Below are positions 1 through 8,780 of a stretch of 43,364 bases of DNA, piece after piece. The position numbers were made by a program, and so were the translations under genes. The notes beneath the pieces are model-generated. The model was not told the DNA's origin, did not search any database, and worked only from the letters and a program-made list of their open reading frames with translations. Where the stretch lies: the NCBI GenBank assembly GCA_009783555.1, contig WRDH01000025.1, forward strand, positions 1 to 43,364, written 5' to 3'. Every line of letters starts with the position of its first letter. The stretch's first letter is position 1. The DNA comes from Oscillospiraceae bacterium. GTDB lineage: Bacteria; Bacillota; Clostridia; Oscillospirales; Oscillospiraceae.

Positions 1-111
<111 letters not shown>

Positions 112-160
112 TGGTATTTAAACTAAACCTTACGATTCAGTTTGAACCGATTGAATGCTT

Positions 161-185
161 ATTCTAGCTTTTCAAAAGAATTTAA
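161..185 (-). promoter_or_regulatory. boxA-like antitermination site in the rRNA leader
   Basis: On the minus strand the leader reads TTCTTTTGAAAAGCTAGAAT about 55 nt before the 16S start. This resembles the boxA region of Bacillus-type rRNA leaders (TTCTTTGAAAACTAGATA). Its position between promoter and 16S fits a Nus-factor antitermination site. The call rests on motif similarity only. Confidence 0.45.
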
Positions 186-392
186 ATGCGAATTATATTC
201 GCTATACTATCCGATGCGGGGTGCACCGAATAGTGTTTTTTGGTGCGTAATTGAGAATGTGTATAATACACTTCGTTTAAATGTATATTACATTCTTTGC
301 TTACATTGTTTAATTTACAAGGTACAAATGGCCTGCTTCTCAGCCGTTTGCGAGGCTCTTTTTCAAGTCCCCCTGAAGAGAGTCGCCCGAAT

Positions 393-450
393 AACTTACC
401 ATTTCCATATACGCTTGTCAAGACTTTTTTCAAGAATTTTTTGTTTTTCT
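393..450 (-). promoter_or_regulatory. Likely rRNA operon promoter with UP element
   Basis: On the minus strand a perfect TTGACA at 421-416 is followed by 17 nt and then TAAGTT at 398-393. Directly upstream (about 422-450) is an A-tract-rich stretch that looks like an UP element, as expected for a strong rRNA promoter. The -10 is only a 3/6 match, so the -35 and UP element carry the call. It lies about 280 nt upstream of 16S. A second promoter closer to the gene may exist but I could not place it convincingly. Confidence 0.55.
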
Positions 451-470
451 GTTCTTTCTCAACACTACGC

Positions 471-501
471 CGTGTGTATCTTGCAGCGCAAGATACACAC
501 G
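471..501. repeat. Perfect 14-bp hairpin
   Basis: CGTGTGTATCTTGC at 471-484 and its exact reverse complement at 488-501 enclose a 3-nt loop. Neither strand has a T-run after it, so it is not a classic terminator. It sits between the rRNA promoter and the nested repeat that begins at 503, and may be the edge of a dispersed repeat element. Confidence 0.75.
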
Positions 502-502
502 A

Positions 503-818
503 GCTGAAAGTTGAAAGTGGAAAGTGGAAAATTATCAGTACGCAGATACCTATAATGTTATTGTACAGAGAGGTATTCCTAGCTCCGTCATTCTGCGCGT
601 CAGTCGCAGAATCTATTGCTGTGTATAGGTGTTCTATCGGTCATATAACATCGGTGTGACATGGATTCTGCGACTGGCGCGCAGAATGACAGGGGTGTAG
701 TTGTCTTTTCGTTGTTGATTTCCCCTTTTTTATGCATTACAATATACTAACTCCTCGCATCAATCGAACAAGGTCATAATTTTCCATTTTCAACTTTCCA
801 CTTTCAACTTTCAACTAC
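503..818. repeat. Nested inverted-repeat element upstream of metA
   Basis: The outer arms are polypurine tracts built from GTTGAAAGTGGAAA units, at about 504-533 and inverted at about 777-818. The inner arms are 27 nt long, at 587-613 and 664-690, and match with one mismatch. Each inner arm is itself a hairpin (ATTCTGCG and CGCAGAAT around 7 nt). No open reading frame or transposase lies inside. This looks like a MITE-type or otherwise non-coding dispersed element. It ends about 8 nt before the metA Shine-Dalgarno, so it forms the metA leader. Apart from the rRNA leader, this accounts for the gene-free stretch 112-834. Confidence 0.6.
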
Positions 819-834
819 CCGAAGGGAGCACACC

Positions 835-1758
835 ATGCCTATTAAAATCCCCAACCAATTACCGGCGACGCCTATTCTTGAGAGTGAGAATATTTTTGTT
901 ATGACCGAGCATCGTGCTCTGCGGCAGGATATACGTCCGCTGCGTTTGCTTTTGCTCAATCTCATGCCGACAAAGGTAGTGACCGAAACTCAGCTTCTCC
1001 GAAAGCTGTCGAACTCTCCGTTGCAGGTAGAGGTTGAGTTTTTGCAGACAATTAGTTATGAGTCAAAAAACGTGGATCCCGAGCATCTCGCTTCGTTTTA
1101 TACTTCTTTTGATAATATCCGTAGTAAATTTTATGACGGTATGATAATAACAGGTGCTCCCGTAGAAAACTTAGAGTTTGAAGATGTCGATTACTGGCAG
1201 GAGCTTTGCGATATTATGGAATGGACTTCCACAAATGTGTATTCTACTTTGCATATTTGCTGGGGAGCTCAAGCGGCACTATATTATCACTATGGTATTC
1301 CGAAATACCCGATTGGTCCGAAACTATCAGGTGTTTTTAAGCATAATATCCTTAAACAGCAGTCTCCGCTTTTCCGCGGTTTTGATGATGAATTCTATAT
1401 CCCGCATTCACGTTATACCGAAATCCGGGAAGCTGATATCCTTGCTGTGCCTGAACTTGAGTTGCTTTCGGTTTCCGATGAGGCAGGTGTTTTCGCTTTA
1501 AAATCGACAAATAACCGCCACGTGTTTATTACCGGTCATCCTGAATATGATGCCGATACACTTGCTTTAGAATATTCTCGCGATATAAATAAAGGGCTGT
1601 CAATCGATATGCCGAAAAATTACTTTCCGGACAATGACCCGACAGCTCCCCCATTTGTATACTGGCGCGCGCACGCACAGCTTCTATATTCAAATTGGCT
1701 GAATTACTACGTGTATCAATCTACACCATATGATATTGAGAAGGTCGGCGAAGGGTGA
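835..1758 (+). CDS. metA: Homoserine O-acetyltransferase (MetA family)
   Basis: This enzyme acylates homoserine in the first committed step of methionine biosynthesis in the cytoplasm. The 307-residue length is normal for MetA. The nucleophile is Cys142 in HICWGAQA, and the His-Glu pair sits in GHPEYD near residue 235. Residue 111 is Glu (GAPVENLEF). In the family, Glu111 goes with acetyl-CoA use and Gly111 with succinyl-CoA, so the product is probably O-acetylhomoserine even though the family name is often 'succinyltransferase'. The ATG is preceded by AAGGGAG at a good distance. It stands alone: the next gene is on the opposite strand. No S-box or T-box riboswitch is apparent; the leader is filled by the repeat at 503-818. 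Confidence 0.95.
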   Translation: MPIKIPNQLPATPILESENIFVMTEHRALRQDIRPLRLLLLNLMPTKVVTETQLLRKLSNSPLQVEVEFLQTISYESKNVDPEHLASFYTSFDNIRSKFYDGMIITGAPVENLEFEDVDYWQELCDIMEWTSTNVYSTLHICWGAQAALYYHYGIPKYPIGPKLSGVFKHNILKQQSPLFRGFDDEFYIPHSRYTEIREADILAVPELELLSVSDEAGVFALKSTNNRHVFITGHPEYDADTLALEYSRDINKGLSIDMPKNYFPDNDPTAPPFVYWRAHAQLLYSNWLNYYVYQSTPYDIEKVGEG

Positions 1759-1821
1759 TTTTTACATTCATGGAACAACCCCCACCGTCTGCGACAGCAC
1801 CCCCTTCCGAGGAATGGGGCA

Positions 1822-4308
1822 TCAATCAAACGAATAACCCATAGAAGGCACGCTAATTATCGTGTTGCCCGACATATCCATCCAGGCTGAGAAGTCTGTC
1901 CCTTGTACGCTTAAGAGATCCAAGGCTCTGTCGTGCACCATTATTCCTGCGCCCGTTTTTATTATGTTTCCGTTTACATCAACAAGTGTATATCGAGCTT
2001 GAATGTAGGTTTCGTTTACAAATTGCCCGTATGTTGTGTTAGTGTTTATAATGAAGGCTCTAACACTTCCCTCATGTGTGACGGGTGTGATTGATGCAAA
2101 CTCGTCAGGCAGGATAATGTCAGTGCCGTCCGGGAGCATAACCCCGTAGCTTATAATTGTAAAGTCATCATTAAACATCATATATATAATGTATCCGTCA
2201 ATAAAATCGAATAAAAATCTGTCTTGCGGAAGCAAGTATGATTCTCCGCTCGTAAATAACCACGTGCCATCATCAGTCATGCAGAGATACCAGCCGCTGC
2301 CGATATATTGAAGGATTGATTCCGGTCCGAGTGATATAGTGTCTGCCGGATATGAGATTTGGACGAAATCATTTGTGTAAAATGTTGGTATATCCCAACC
2401 TGCTGCCGCATGAACAGAGAACCCGTTACCGTCATGATTATTAATGATGAAGTAATCCTTTGTGACGGAGAACAGGGATTCTCCCCTATTATTAATTATA
2501 TGCTGGCTTCCATCCGGTTTTTCCACAACTGCGCGCCCATGTATAAAAGCTGTTGCATACATAAATTCAGGCTGTATAACCATCTCAAGATTTCTGTTTA
2601 CAAACCCCCAACGTTGACCATCACCTGGAACAACTGCTGCCAGCCCTTCCGAAAACATAAATGCTTCCTCAAAATCCGCACGTATAATTGCGCCGGTTTT
2701 GGCATCCATCAAGCCGTATGTTCCATCATTTAGTTTTACGAATCCGTGACCTTCGCTTACACCGTATACCAACACTTCCGCCCATGTGTCATCCGAGATT
2801 TCGTTTGCCCATTCCAGTTCAAGGATATTGTATAGCTTAACACCGCTGTAGTTGTAGACATCTATATCGAATGTTTCGTGGTCGCGCATAAGAAAGATTA
2901 CTTCGTCGGAGAATACAATGTCTACGTAATCAAATGATGTTACCCAGCTTCCGTCCGGAGCACATGCGGCATTTTGGGTCTGTATTTCGTACATGAACTC
3001 ATATGCGGGTGTTCCTTTTCGCAAATAATATGCAGGGCGTTGTTCACTGCTATGTGTTGTCACAAATGTTGCCATTACAATGCTGTCGTATATAAGGTCT
3101 GTTAAAATCATACCATCGGTGGTGACAAGTCCGTATTTGGCTATCCGTAAGCTGCCGTCATTTAATGTTGCCGCACTCGAATATGGCAGGACTTTTCCGT
3201 ATGTTGCTGATGGAATAAGCTCTGTCAATTTTCCCGATGACAGCCTCGTTAACTGTGTGTGCGGCTTAAACGGCGTTAGTTTTGAATCATCTGTTCTTAC
3301 GGTCCATCTCATGTTCGGCAGCGATATGGCTTCTGATTGGGATGATTCCATAAGTGATACATATCCCTGCCGGCTTATAAGATTTTGTCCGTCTTCAGTC
3401 TTAAGCCAATTGAACATAATTCTGACCGGTCCGTCCTCCGGTTCGTCTGCGCTTATGACAGCATAATACGGATTTAAGAGCGGGTATTGCCCGTTTTTTA
3501 TCGTTTCCGCACCGGGTATTACACCATCTATTGATAGAACTTTTAGTCCTGCAGCTATTTCCATTACATCAGCGTAGTAAAACATTGTATAGCCTATAGC
3601 TCCTTCGGAGCCGTCGAAGCCCTTTATTGCCGAGATTGAGTCCCCCATTTCAAAATCTGTCGAAAATATCTGAGTCGGTGCGTCTGCCATTGGCTGCCAG
3701 TCCATAACCAGCTTCTGCATAAGCACCTGACTCATAGCCTCTTCGTTTCGTTGAAATGCTTCGATATCACTGTTGTTGCCGCCAAGCTGCTGCCAGTTCG
3801 TTATGGTTCCTGTGTAAATTTCCCGTAGTTGTTCTGTTGTCAGGTTATCCACAGGGTTTGAGGCACTTACCACAAATACAAGAGCGTCAATTGCAATCGG
3901 TGCCATTTCTATATTGAAGCCTTGTCTGTCCAAATCAGAAAGAACATCAGGGGTTGGTTCTCCTGCTATGAGAATGTCGCTTTCTCCTGCCGCAAGATTT
4001 CTGAACGCTTGTGTCGTTCTTGTAAATATCGTCATATCGGCAACATTTTCACGGCTTTCACCAAGCAGTACACACGCGGCTGCCTGTGCAAGCGGTGCTG
4101 TTGCCGGCGAGCCGTCAAGGCGAGGGAAGTTCTCGTAAGTGAATACGAAATGCTCATGCTGAACCGGCGGGTCTTCATGCACTTGCGAGCCGTTAGCTTC
4201 ATCAGGCGGGTCGTCCACGGGTGGCTCATCGTCTTTTCTGCAAGCTGTCAACAGTAATGCTGCTGATAGTATTATGATTAATAATGTATATAGTTTTGCA
4301 TATTTCAT
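1822..4308 (-). CDS. Lipoprotein: PstS-like binding domain plus WG repeats
   Basis: The protein begins with a lipoprotein signal (lipobox LTAC, lipid Cys23), so it should be anchored on the outer face of the membrane. Residues of about 50-320 resemble the phosphate-binding PstS/PBP-like family: a DALVFVVS core, then a TGTITNWQQLGG segment typical of PstS. The rest, to residue 828, is a repeat region of the WG (KWG) beta-propeller type, with units such as YGLMDAKTGAII and WGFVNRNLEMVI. No pst transporter genes are nearby, so a sensing or scavenging role is more likely than classic phosphate uptake, but the ligand is unknown. Divergent from mnmE with about 80 bp between. The SD (GAGGT) is rather far from the ATG. 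Confidence 0.8.
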   Translation of the reverse strand: MKYAKLYTLLIIILSAALLLTACRKDDEPPVDDPPDEANGSQVHEDPPVQHEHFVFTYENFPRLDGSPATAPLAQAAACVLLGESRENVADMTIFTRTTQAFRNLAAGESDILIAGEPTPDVLSDLDRQGFNIEMAPIAIDALVFVVSASNPVDNLTTEQLREIYTGTITNWQQLGGNNSDIEAFQRNEEAMSQVLMQKLVMDWQPMADAPTQIFSTDFEMGDSISAIKGFDGSEGAIGYTMFYYADVMEIAAGLKVLSIDGVIPGAETIKNGQYPLLNPYYAVISADEPEDGPVRIMFNWLKTEDGQNLISRQGYVSLMESSQSEAISLPNMRWTVRTDDSKLTPFKPHTQLTRLSSGKLTELIPSATYGKVLPYSSAATLNDGSLRIAKYGLVTTDGMILTDLIYDSIVMATFVTTHSSEQRPAYYLRKGTPAYEFMYEIQTQNAACAPDGSWVTSFDYVDIVFSDEVIFLMRDHETFDIDVYNYSGVKLYNILELEWANEISDDTWAEVLVYGVSEGHGFVKLNDGTYGLMDAKTGAIIRADFEEAFMFSEGLAAVVPGDGQRWGFVNRNLEMVIQPEFMYATAFIHGRAVVEKPDGSQHIINNRGESLFSVTKDYFIINNHDGNGFSVHAAAGWDIPTFYTNDFVQISYPADTISLGPESILQYIGSGWYLCMTDDGTWLFTSGESYLLPQDRFLFDFIDGYIIYMMFNDDFTIISYGVMLPDGTDIILPDEFASITPVTHEGSVRAFIINTNTTYGQFVNETYIQARYTLVDVNGNIIKTGAGIMVHDRALDLLSVQGTDFSAWMDMSGNTIISVPSMGYSFD

Positions 4309-4324
4309 TAACGGTATACCTCGT

Positions 4325-4354
4325 TTGCTCGTTTTATGTTTATTGCATTATAAC
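4325..4354 (+). promoter_or_regulatory. Possible mnmE promoter
   Basis: TTGCTC at 4325-4330, an 18-nt spacer and TATAAC at 4349-4354 lie 37 nt before the GTG start of mnmE, in the gap between divergent genes. Both hexamers are 4-5/6 matches to the housekeeping consensus. Confidence 0.45.
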
Positions 4355-4390
4355 AAGATTTCCTTTAGAATGGAAGCATGAGGTGATTTT

Positions 4391-5854
4391 GTGTCTGATA
4401 CTATTGCTGCTATTGCTACCGGGAGTGTTGTCTCTGCTATCGGCATCGTCCGTGTTAGCGGAATCGATGCATTGACCGTTGCGGACAATGTGTTTGTTGC
4501 GGCTTCCGGTGTCAAGGTTAGGGACTTTGAAGACAGGCGGATTTACTATGGTGAGTTTGTTTGTAAGGGGGACGGTTCTCTTGCAAGACAGGGGGACGGT
4601 TCCCCTGACAAACTCATCGACCTCTGCCTCTGCACAGTCTCCAGAGCGCCCAACAGTTATACCGGGGAAGACACTGTTGAGTTCCATTGTCATGGTTCTC
4701 CTGTTGTTTTGGTTGATGTTTTGCAAATACTTTTCAGGCATGGGATTCGGCAGGCTTTACCGGGTGAGTTTACTAAGCGGGCTTTTCTTAGCGGGCGCAT
4801 GGATTTAACACAGGCGGAGGCTGTAATTGATTTGATTGAATCTGAGACTTCCGCCGCTGCTCAAAATGCGGCGGGGCAGCTTCGTGGGACAATCAGCCTG
4901 AAAATGGATGCCGCTTATGATCAACTCGTTGATATTATGGCGCATTTTCATGCGGTTTTGGACTATCCCGATGAGGATATTGATGAGTTTAAGCTTCAAA
5001 ACTATCTTGAAATTTTACACAGCATTGAAGACGAGCTTCAACGCTTGCTTGCCACACATGAGCGTGGGAAGGTACTAAAAGACGGTATTCCTACCGCAAT
5101 TATCGGACGACCCAATACAGGCAAGTCTTCGCTGCTAAATGCTTTGCTTGGGTATGAGCGTGCAATAGTTACCGAAATTCCGGGTACGACCAGAGATACT
5201 ATTGAGGAGAAGCTTATAATCGGAAACATCCTGCTCCGTCTTATTGACACGGCAGGACTTCGGGGTACTGATGATACTATAGAAAAGCTGGGTGTTAACA
5301 GAACACTTGCCGCTATAAGCGGAGCGGGGCTTATCATCCTTGTGCTTGACGGTTCGGAAGAACTGACCCCGGATGATTATGACGCTCTGCGTTCGATTCC
5401 GCCGGATATTCCGAAAATCGCTGTCGTCAATAAATCTGATTTACCTGCGGTTCTTGACGAAAATAAACTCAACGAGCTCAACATCAAGTGTTGCAGTGTG
5501 TCCGCCCTATCCGGCGAAGGGCTCAATCTTTTAGACGAAGAAATCCGCAAAATGTTCCCTGATTTCGGGGGGATACAAGGGCAGGACAGGGGGACAGGTA
5601 CCTTGTCCTGTGTTCGCCCGGGACAAGGTACCTGTCCCCCTGTCCTGCTCACAAATGCTCGCCAAGCTGATGCTATTTCAAGAGCAGCAGCGAGCCTGCA
5701 TCTTGCAATAGACGCATTGACCGCATCGGTCACTCCCGATGCGGTGCTCACAGATTTAGAAGCCGCATTAACTGCAATTGGCGAAGTCACAGGGAAAACC
5801 ATGCGTGAGGATATCGTGTCACGGATTTTCGAAAGATTTTGTGTCGGTAAGTAA
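4391..5854 (+). CDS. mnmE: tRNA modification GTPase MnmE (TrmE)
   Basis: MnmE works with MnmG to install the 5-carboxymethylaminomethyl group on wobble uridine 34 of certain tRNAs. The N-terminal formyl-THF-binding domain is followed by a G domain with G1 GRPNTGKSS (about 239-247), G3 DTAG and G4 NKSD, and the protein ends with the diagnostic CxGK motif (FCVGK). The start is GTG with GAGGTG upstream. At 487 residues it is longer than the usual 450-460 because two palindromic repeats are inserted in frame: near residues 59-73 (after EFVCK) and 395-420 (after FPDFGG). Flanking family motifs resume directly after each insertion. mnmG is not adjacent here. Confidence 0.95.
   Translation: MSDTIAAIATGSVVSAIGIVRVSGIDALTVADNVFVAASGVKVRDFEDRRIYYGEFVCKGDGSLARQGDGSPDKLIDLCLCTVSRAPNSYTGEDTVEFHCHGSPVVLVDVLQILFRHGIRQALPGEFTKRAFLSGRMDLTQAEAVIDLIESETSAAAQNAAGQLRGTISLKMDAAYDQLVDIMAHFHAVLDYPDEDIDEFKLQNYLEILHSIEDELQRLLATHERGKVLKDGIPTAIIGRPNTGKSSLLNALLGYERAIVTEIPGTTRDTIEEKLIIGNILLRLIDTAGLRGTDDTIEKLGVNRTLAAISGAGLIILVLDGSEELTPDDYDALRSIPPDIPKIAVVNKSDLPAVLDENKLNELNIKCCSVSALSGEGLNLLDEEIRKMFPDFGGIQGQDRGTGTLSCVRPGQGTCPPVLLTNARQADAISRAAASLHLAIDALTASVTPDAVLTDLEAALTAIGEVTGKTMREDIVSRIFERFCVGK
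4567..4609 (+). repeat. Dispersed repeat inside mnmE (GGGGGACGGTTC type)
   Basis: Two tandem copies of GGGGGACGGTTC, at 4567-4578 and 4591-4602, are read in frame as GDGSLARQGDGSPD. The same core occurs in the leader at 21742-21764 and, inverted, inside two kinase genes at 22888-22912 and 32321-32351. It lies where normal MnmE has only a short loop, so it looks like a repeat inserted without breaking the frame. Confidence 0.75.
5581..5648. repeat. Perfect 28-bp inverted repeat inside mnmE
   Basis: Left arm 5581-5608 and right arm 5621-5648 are exact reverse complements around a 12-nt loop. The centre of each arm is GGGGGACAGGTACC. The whole insert is read through in frame, adding about 25 residues between the G domain and the C-terminal helices of MnmE. 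The sequence type (GGGGGACAG...) suggests a relative of the GGGGGACGG repeat at 4567. Confidence 0.85.
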
Positions 5855-5907
5855 AGAATATATATTTTCACAATTTAGCTATTCCCTTTAGAAATATTTG
5901 TGATACA

Positions 5908-5927
5908 ATAATCGTCGCGACGATTAT
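5908..5927. promoter_or_regulatory. Perfect 20-bp palindrome upstream of ppdK
   Basis: ATAATCGTCGCGACGATTAT is a perfect dyad 27 nt before the proposed -35 box of ppdK. Its length and symmetry fit a dimeric regulator's operator. No regulator gene is nearby. No T-run follows, so it is unlikely to be a terminator of mnmE. Confidence 0.45.
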
Positions 5928-5953
5928 CGTATGTTGATTTTATGGATGTACCA

Positions 5954-5982
5954 TTTACGATGCTTTGCATCTATGGTACAAT
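5954..5982 (+). promoter_or_regulatory. ppdK promoter with extended -10
   Basis: TTTACG at 5954-5959, a 17-nt spacer and TACAAT at 5977-5982, with an upstream TGG giving an extended -10. The promoter lies within a second dyad: TGTACCAT at 5947-5954 and ATGGTACA at 5973-5980, with GATGC/GCATC inside. The repeat could be an operator covering the promoter. The leader to the ATG would be about 90 nt. Confidence 0.6.
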
Positions 5983-6078
5983 ACACTGGCGTTTTAGGTC
6001 GATATGTGTTCTTTGGAGGTATTCCATTAAATAAATACTTACGTAGTATAAATTCATAAATGAATTAGGAGGGTTTCA

Positions 6079-8703
6079 ATGAGTCACAAGTATGTATATC
6101 TGTTTTCCGAGGGTAACGGAACAATGAAGGAGCTTCTGGGTGGTAAGGGTGCAAACCTTGCCGAGATGACAAATCTCGGTTTGCCTGTGCCGCAAGGGTT
6201 CACGGTAACTACAGAAGCTTGCACAAAGTATTATGAAGACGGCGAAGTTATCAGCGAGGCACTGCAGGCGGAAATCATGCAGTATATCGACAAGCTCGAA
6301 GGCATTGCGAAGAAAAAGTTCGGCGACCTGCATAATCCGTTGCTTGTGTCCGTACGTTCAGGTTCCCGTGCATCAATGCCGGGTATGATGGATACGATTC
6401 TCAATCTCGGATTAAACGACGAAGTCGTCGAAGTAATGGCAACAAAAAGCAAAAACCCCCGTTGGGCTTATGACTGTTATCGCAGGTTCATTCAGATGTA
6501 TTCCGATGTCGTTATGGAAGTCGGAAAAAGCTATTTTGAAGAACTGATTGATCACATGAAGGAAGAAAAAGGCATCGTTGATGACCTTGAACTGACCGCT
6601 GATTGCTTAAAAGAGCTTGCACATCAGTTTAAGGACGAGTATAAGACAAAAGTCGGCACCGATTTCCCGGAAGACCCGAAGGTTCAGCTTATGGGAGCCA
6701 TCAAAGCAGTTTTCCGTTCATGGAACAACCCGCGCGCTATATCTTATCGCCGTATGTATGATATTCCCGGTGACTGGGGCACAGCCGTAAATGTGCAGGA
6801 AATGGTATTCGGCAACCTTGGCGATACCTCCGGCACAGGCGTTGCATTTTCCCGCAACCCCGCAACAGGTGAGAAAAAACTCTTCGGCGAGTTCTTGATG
6901 AACGCTCAAGGCGAAGACGTTGTTGCCGGCATCCGCACACCAAACAACATCGACCAACTGCGTGACATTATGCCGGGTGCGTATGATGATTTCGTAAAAA
7001 TCGTCGCAACACTGGAAAATCACTACAATGATATGCAGGACATGGAGTTCACTATTGAAGATAAAAAACTGTTCATGCTCCAAACACGCAGCGGCAAGCG
7101 CACAGCGGCAGCGGCGTTGAAAATTGCATGCGATTTAGTCGACGAAGGCAGAATAACCGATAAAGACGCTGTTCTTATGATTGACGCAAAATCACTTGAC
7201 GCACTGCTTCATCCGCAGTTTGACACTAAAGCACTCAAGGCTGCAACCCCAATCGGTTCAGGTCTTCCTGCATCACCGGGAGCAGCAGCGGGACATGCAA
7301 CATTTACAGCAGAAGATACTAAGAAATGGACCGAAGAAGGAAAAAAAGCAATTCTTATCCGCCTCGAAACAACGCCCGAAGATATCGAAGGCATGGCGGC
7401 TGCACAAGGTATCCTAACCGCTCGCGGTGGTATGACCTCACATGCTGCAGTTGTTGCGCGTCAAATGGGTACTTGCTGTGTTGCAGGCTGCGGCGCTTTG
7501 AAAATCGATGAAAAAGGCAGAAAATTCGAGCTGGGCGGCAAGACATATAAAGAAGGCGACTGGATCAGCCTTGACGGCTCGACCGGCAATATCTACGGCG
7601 AAGCAATTCCGACAACCGAAGCAACAATAGGCGGCGAGTTCGGTCGCATTATGGCTTGGGCTGATAAATACAGAAAACTCAGCGTCAGAACAAATGCCGA
7701 CACACCGCATGACGCAAAAGCGGCAATTGATTTCGGTGCAGAAGGTATCGGTCTGACACGTACAGAGCATATGTTCTTTGAAGCTGACCGTATTCCGGCA
7801 ATCCGTGAAATGATTTGTGCAGAGACCGTTGAAGAACGTGAAGAAGCACTGTTAAAACTCGAGCCGATGCAGCAAAAAGACTTTGAAGGCATTTATGAAG
7901 CAATGGAAGGAAGACCGGTAACAATTCGCTTCCTTGACCCGCCGCTCCATGAGTTCCTCCCGACAAACGACAAGGATATCGAGGTTCTTGCAAAAGATAC
8001 CGGCAAATCGGTCGATGATATCAAAGCTATCATTACCAGATTGCATGAATTTAATCCAATGATGGGTCATCGCGGCTGCCGTCTTGCTGTCACATACCCC
8101 GAAATCGCGGTAATGCAGACTAAGGCCGTTATCAAAGCTGCAATTAAAGTAAAAGCCGCACATCCGGATTGGGATATTCTGCCGGAAATTATGATACCGC
8201 TTGTCGGCGAGGTTAAAGAATTTACATATCTGAAAGAAATCGTCGTAAAAACAGCAGATGCGCTTATCGAAGAAGCAGGCAGCAAACTCAAGTATCTGGT
8301 CGGCACAATGATTGAGATCCCGCGTGCATGTCTGACTGCCGATGCAATCGCAAAAGAAGCCCAGTTCTTCTCATTCGGCACAAACGACCTTACTCAAATG
8401 ACATTCGGCTTCTCACGCGACGATGCAGGTTCGTTCCTTGACGAGTACTACCAGAAGAAAATATTTGAGTCCGACCCGTTTGCAAGAATCGACCAAATCG
8501 GCGTTGGCGAGCTCATGAAAATGGCTGTGGAACTCGGCAAAAAAGCCCGCCCCGACATAAAACTCGGCATCTGCGGCGAACACGGCGGCGACCCGTCATC
8601 CGTAGAGTTCTGCCACAAAATCGGTCTGAACTACGTCTCATGCTCACCGTTCAGAGTACCAATCGCAAGACTTGCAGCTGCACAGGCGGCGTTAAAGGAT
8701 TAG
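6079..8703 (+). CDS. ppdK: Pyruvate, phosphate dikinase
   Basis: This enzyme interconverts pyruvate, ATP and phosphate with PEP, AMP and pyrophosphate, and in clostridia it links glycolysis or gluconeogenesis to pyrophosphate. The 874-residue length is standard. The N-terminal nucleotide-binding domain (GGKGANLAEM near residue 22) is followed by the central phospho-histidine domain, with catalytic His455 in GGMTSHAAVVAR. The C-terminal PEP/pyruvate barrel carries the active-site Cys832 in GICGEHGGDP. These positions match the well-studied clostridial enzyme. AGGAGGG stands before the ATG. It is a single-gene unit with its own promoter and terminator. The companion regulatory protein (PpdK kinase/phosphorylase) is not next to it. 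Confidence 0.97.
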   Translation: MSHKYVYLFSEGNGTMKELLGGKGANLAEMTNLGLPVPQGFTVTTEACTKYYEDGEVISEALQAEIMQYIDKLEGIAKKKFGDLHNPLLVSVRSGSRASMPGMMDTILNLGLNDEVVEVMATKSKNPRWAYDCYRRFIQMYSDVVMEVGKSYFEELIDHMKEEKGIVDDLELTADCLKELAHQFKDEYKTKVGTDFPEDPKVQLMGAIKAVFRSWNNPRAISYRRMYDIPGDWGTAVNVQEMVFGNLGDTSGTGVAFSRNPATGEKKLFGEFLMNAQGEDVVAGIRTPNNIDQLRDIMPGAYDDFVKIVATLENHYNDMQDMEFTIEDKKLFMLQTRSGKRTAAAALKIACDLVDEGRITDKDAVLMIDAKSLDALLHPQFDTKALKAATPIGSGLPASPGAAAGHATFTAEDTKKWTEEGKKAILIRLETTPEDIEGMAAAQGILTARGGMTSHAAVVARQMGTCCVAGCGALKIDEKGRKFELGGKTYKEGDWISLDGSTGNIYGEAIPTTEATIGGEFGRIMAWADKYRKLSVRTNADTPHDAKAAIDFGAEGIGLTRTEHMFFEADRIPAIREMICAETVEEREEALLKLEPMQQKDFEGIYEAMEGRPVTIRFLDPPLHEFLPTNDKDIEVLAKDTGKSVDDIKAIITRLHEFNPMMGHRGCRLAVTYPEIAVMQTKAVIKAAIKVKAAHPDWDILPEIMIPLVGEVKEFTYLKEIVVKTADALIEEAGSKLKYLVGTMIEIPRACLTADAIAKEAQFFSFGTNDLTQMTFGFSRDDAGSFLDEYYQKKIFESDPFARIDQIGVGELMKMAVELGKKARPDIKLGICGEHGGDPSSVEFCHKIGLNYVSCSPFRVPIARLAAAQAALKD

Positions 8704-8725
8704 TTTTCGGAATAAATGATTAGAG

Positions 8726-8752
8726 AAAAAACCGCTTCCGGCGGTTTTTTCT
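8726..8752 (+). terminator. Rho-independent terminator of ppdK
   Basis: AAAAAACCGC at 8726-8735 pairs exactly with GCGGTTTTTT at 8741-8750 around the loop TTCCG. The T-run is part of the right arm. It lies 23 nt after the ppdK stop. Because the arms carry A and T runs, it could also work for the minus-strand kinase gene only if read from the other side; that gene ends at 8781, so the hairpin may be shared by both convergent genes. Confidence 0.9.
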
Positions 8753-8780
8753 TGCGCTTCCTTACATAAATACAAAACCG

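Noticed and set aside
142-659. Overlapping open frames of about 120 codons in the rRNA leader and repeat region
   Set aside because: They lie over the rRNA promoter and inverted repeats, lack ribosome-binding sites and have no protein-like pattern.
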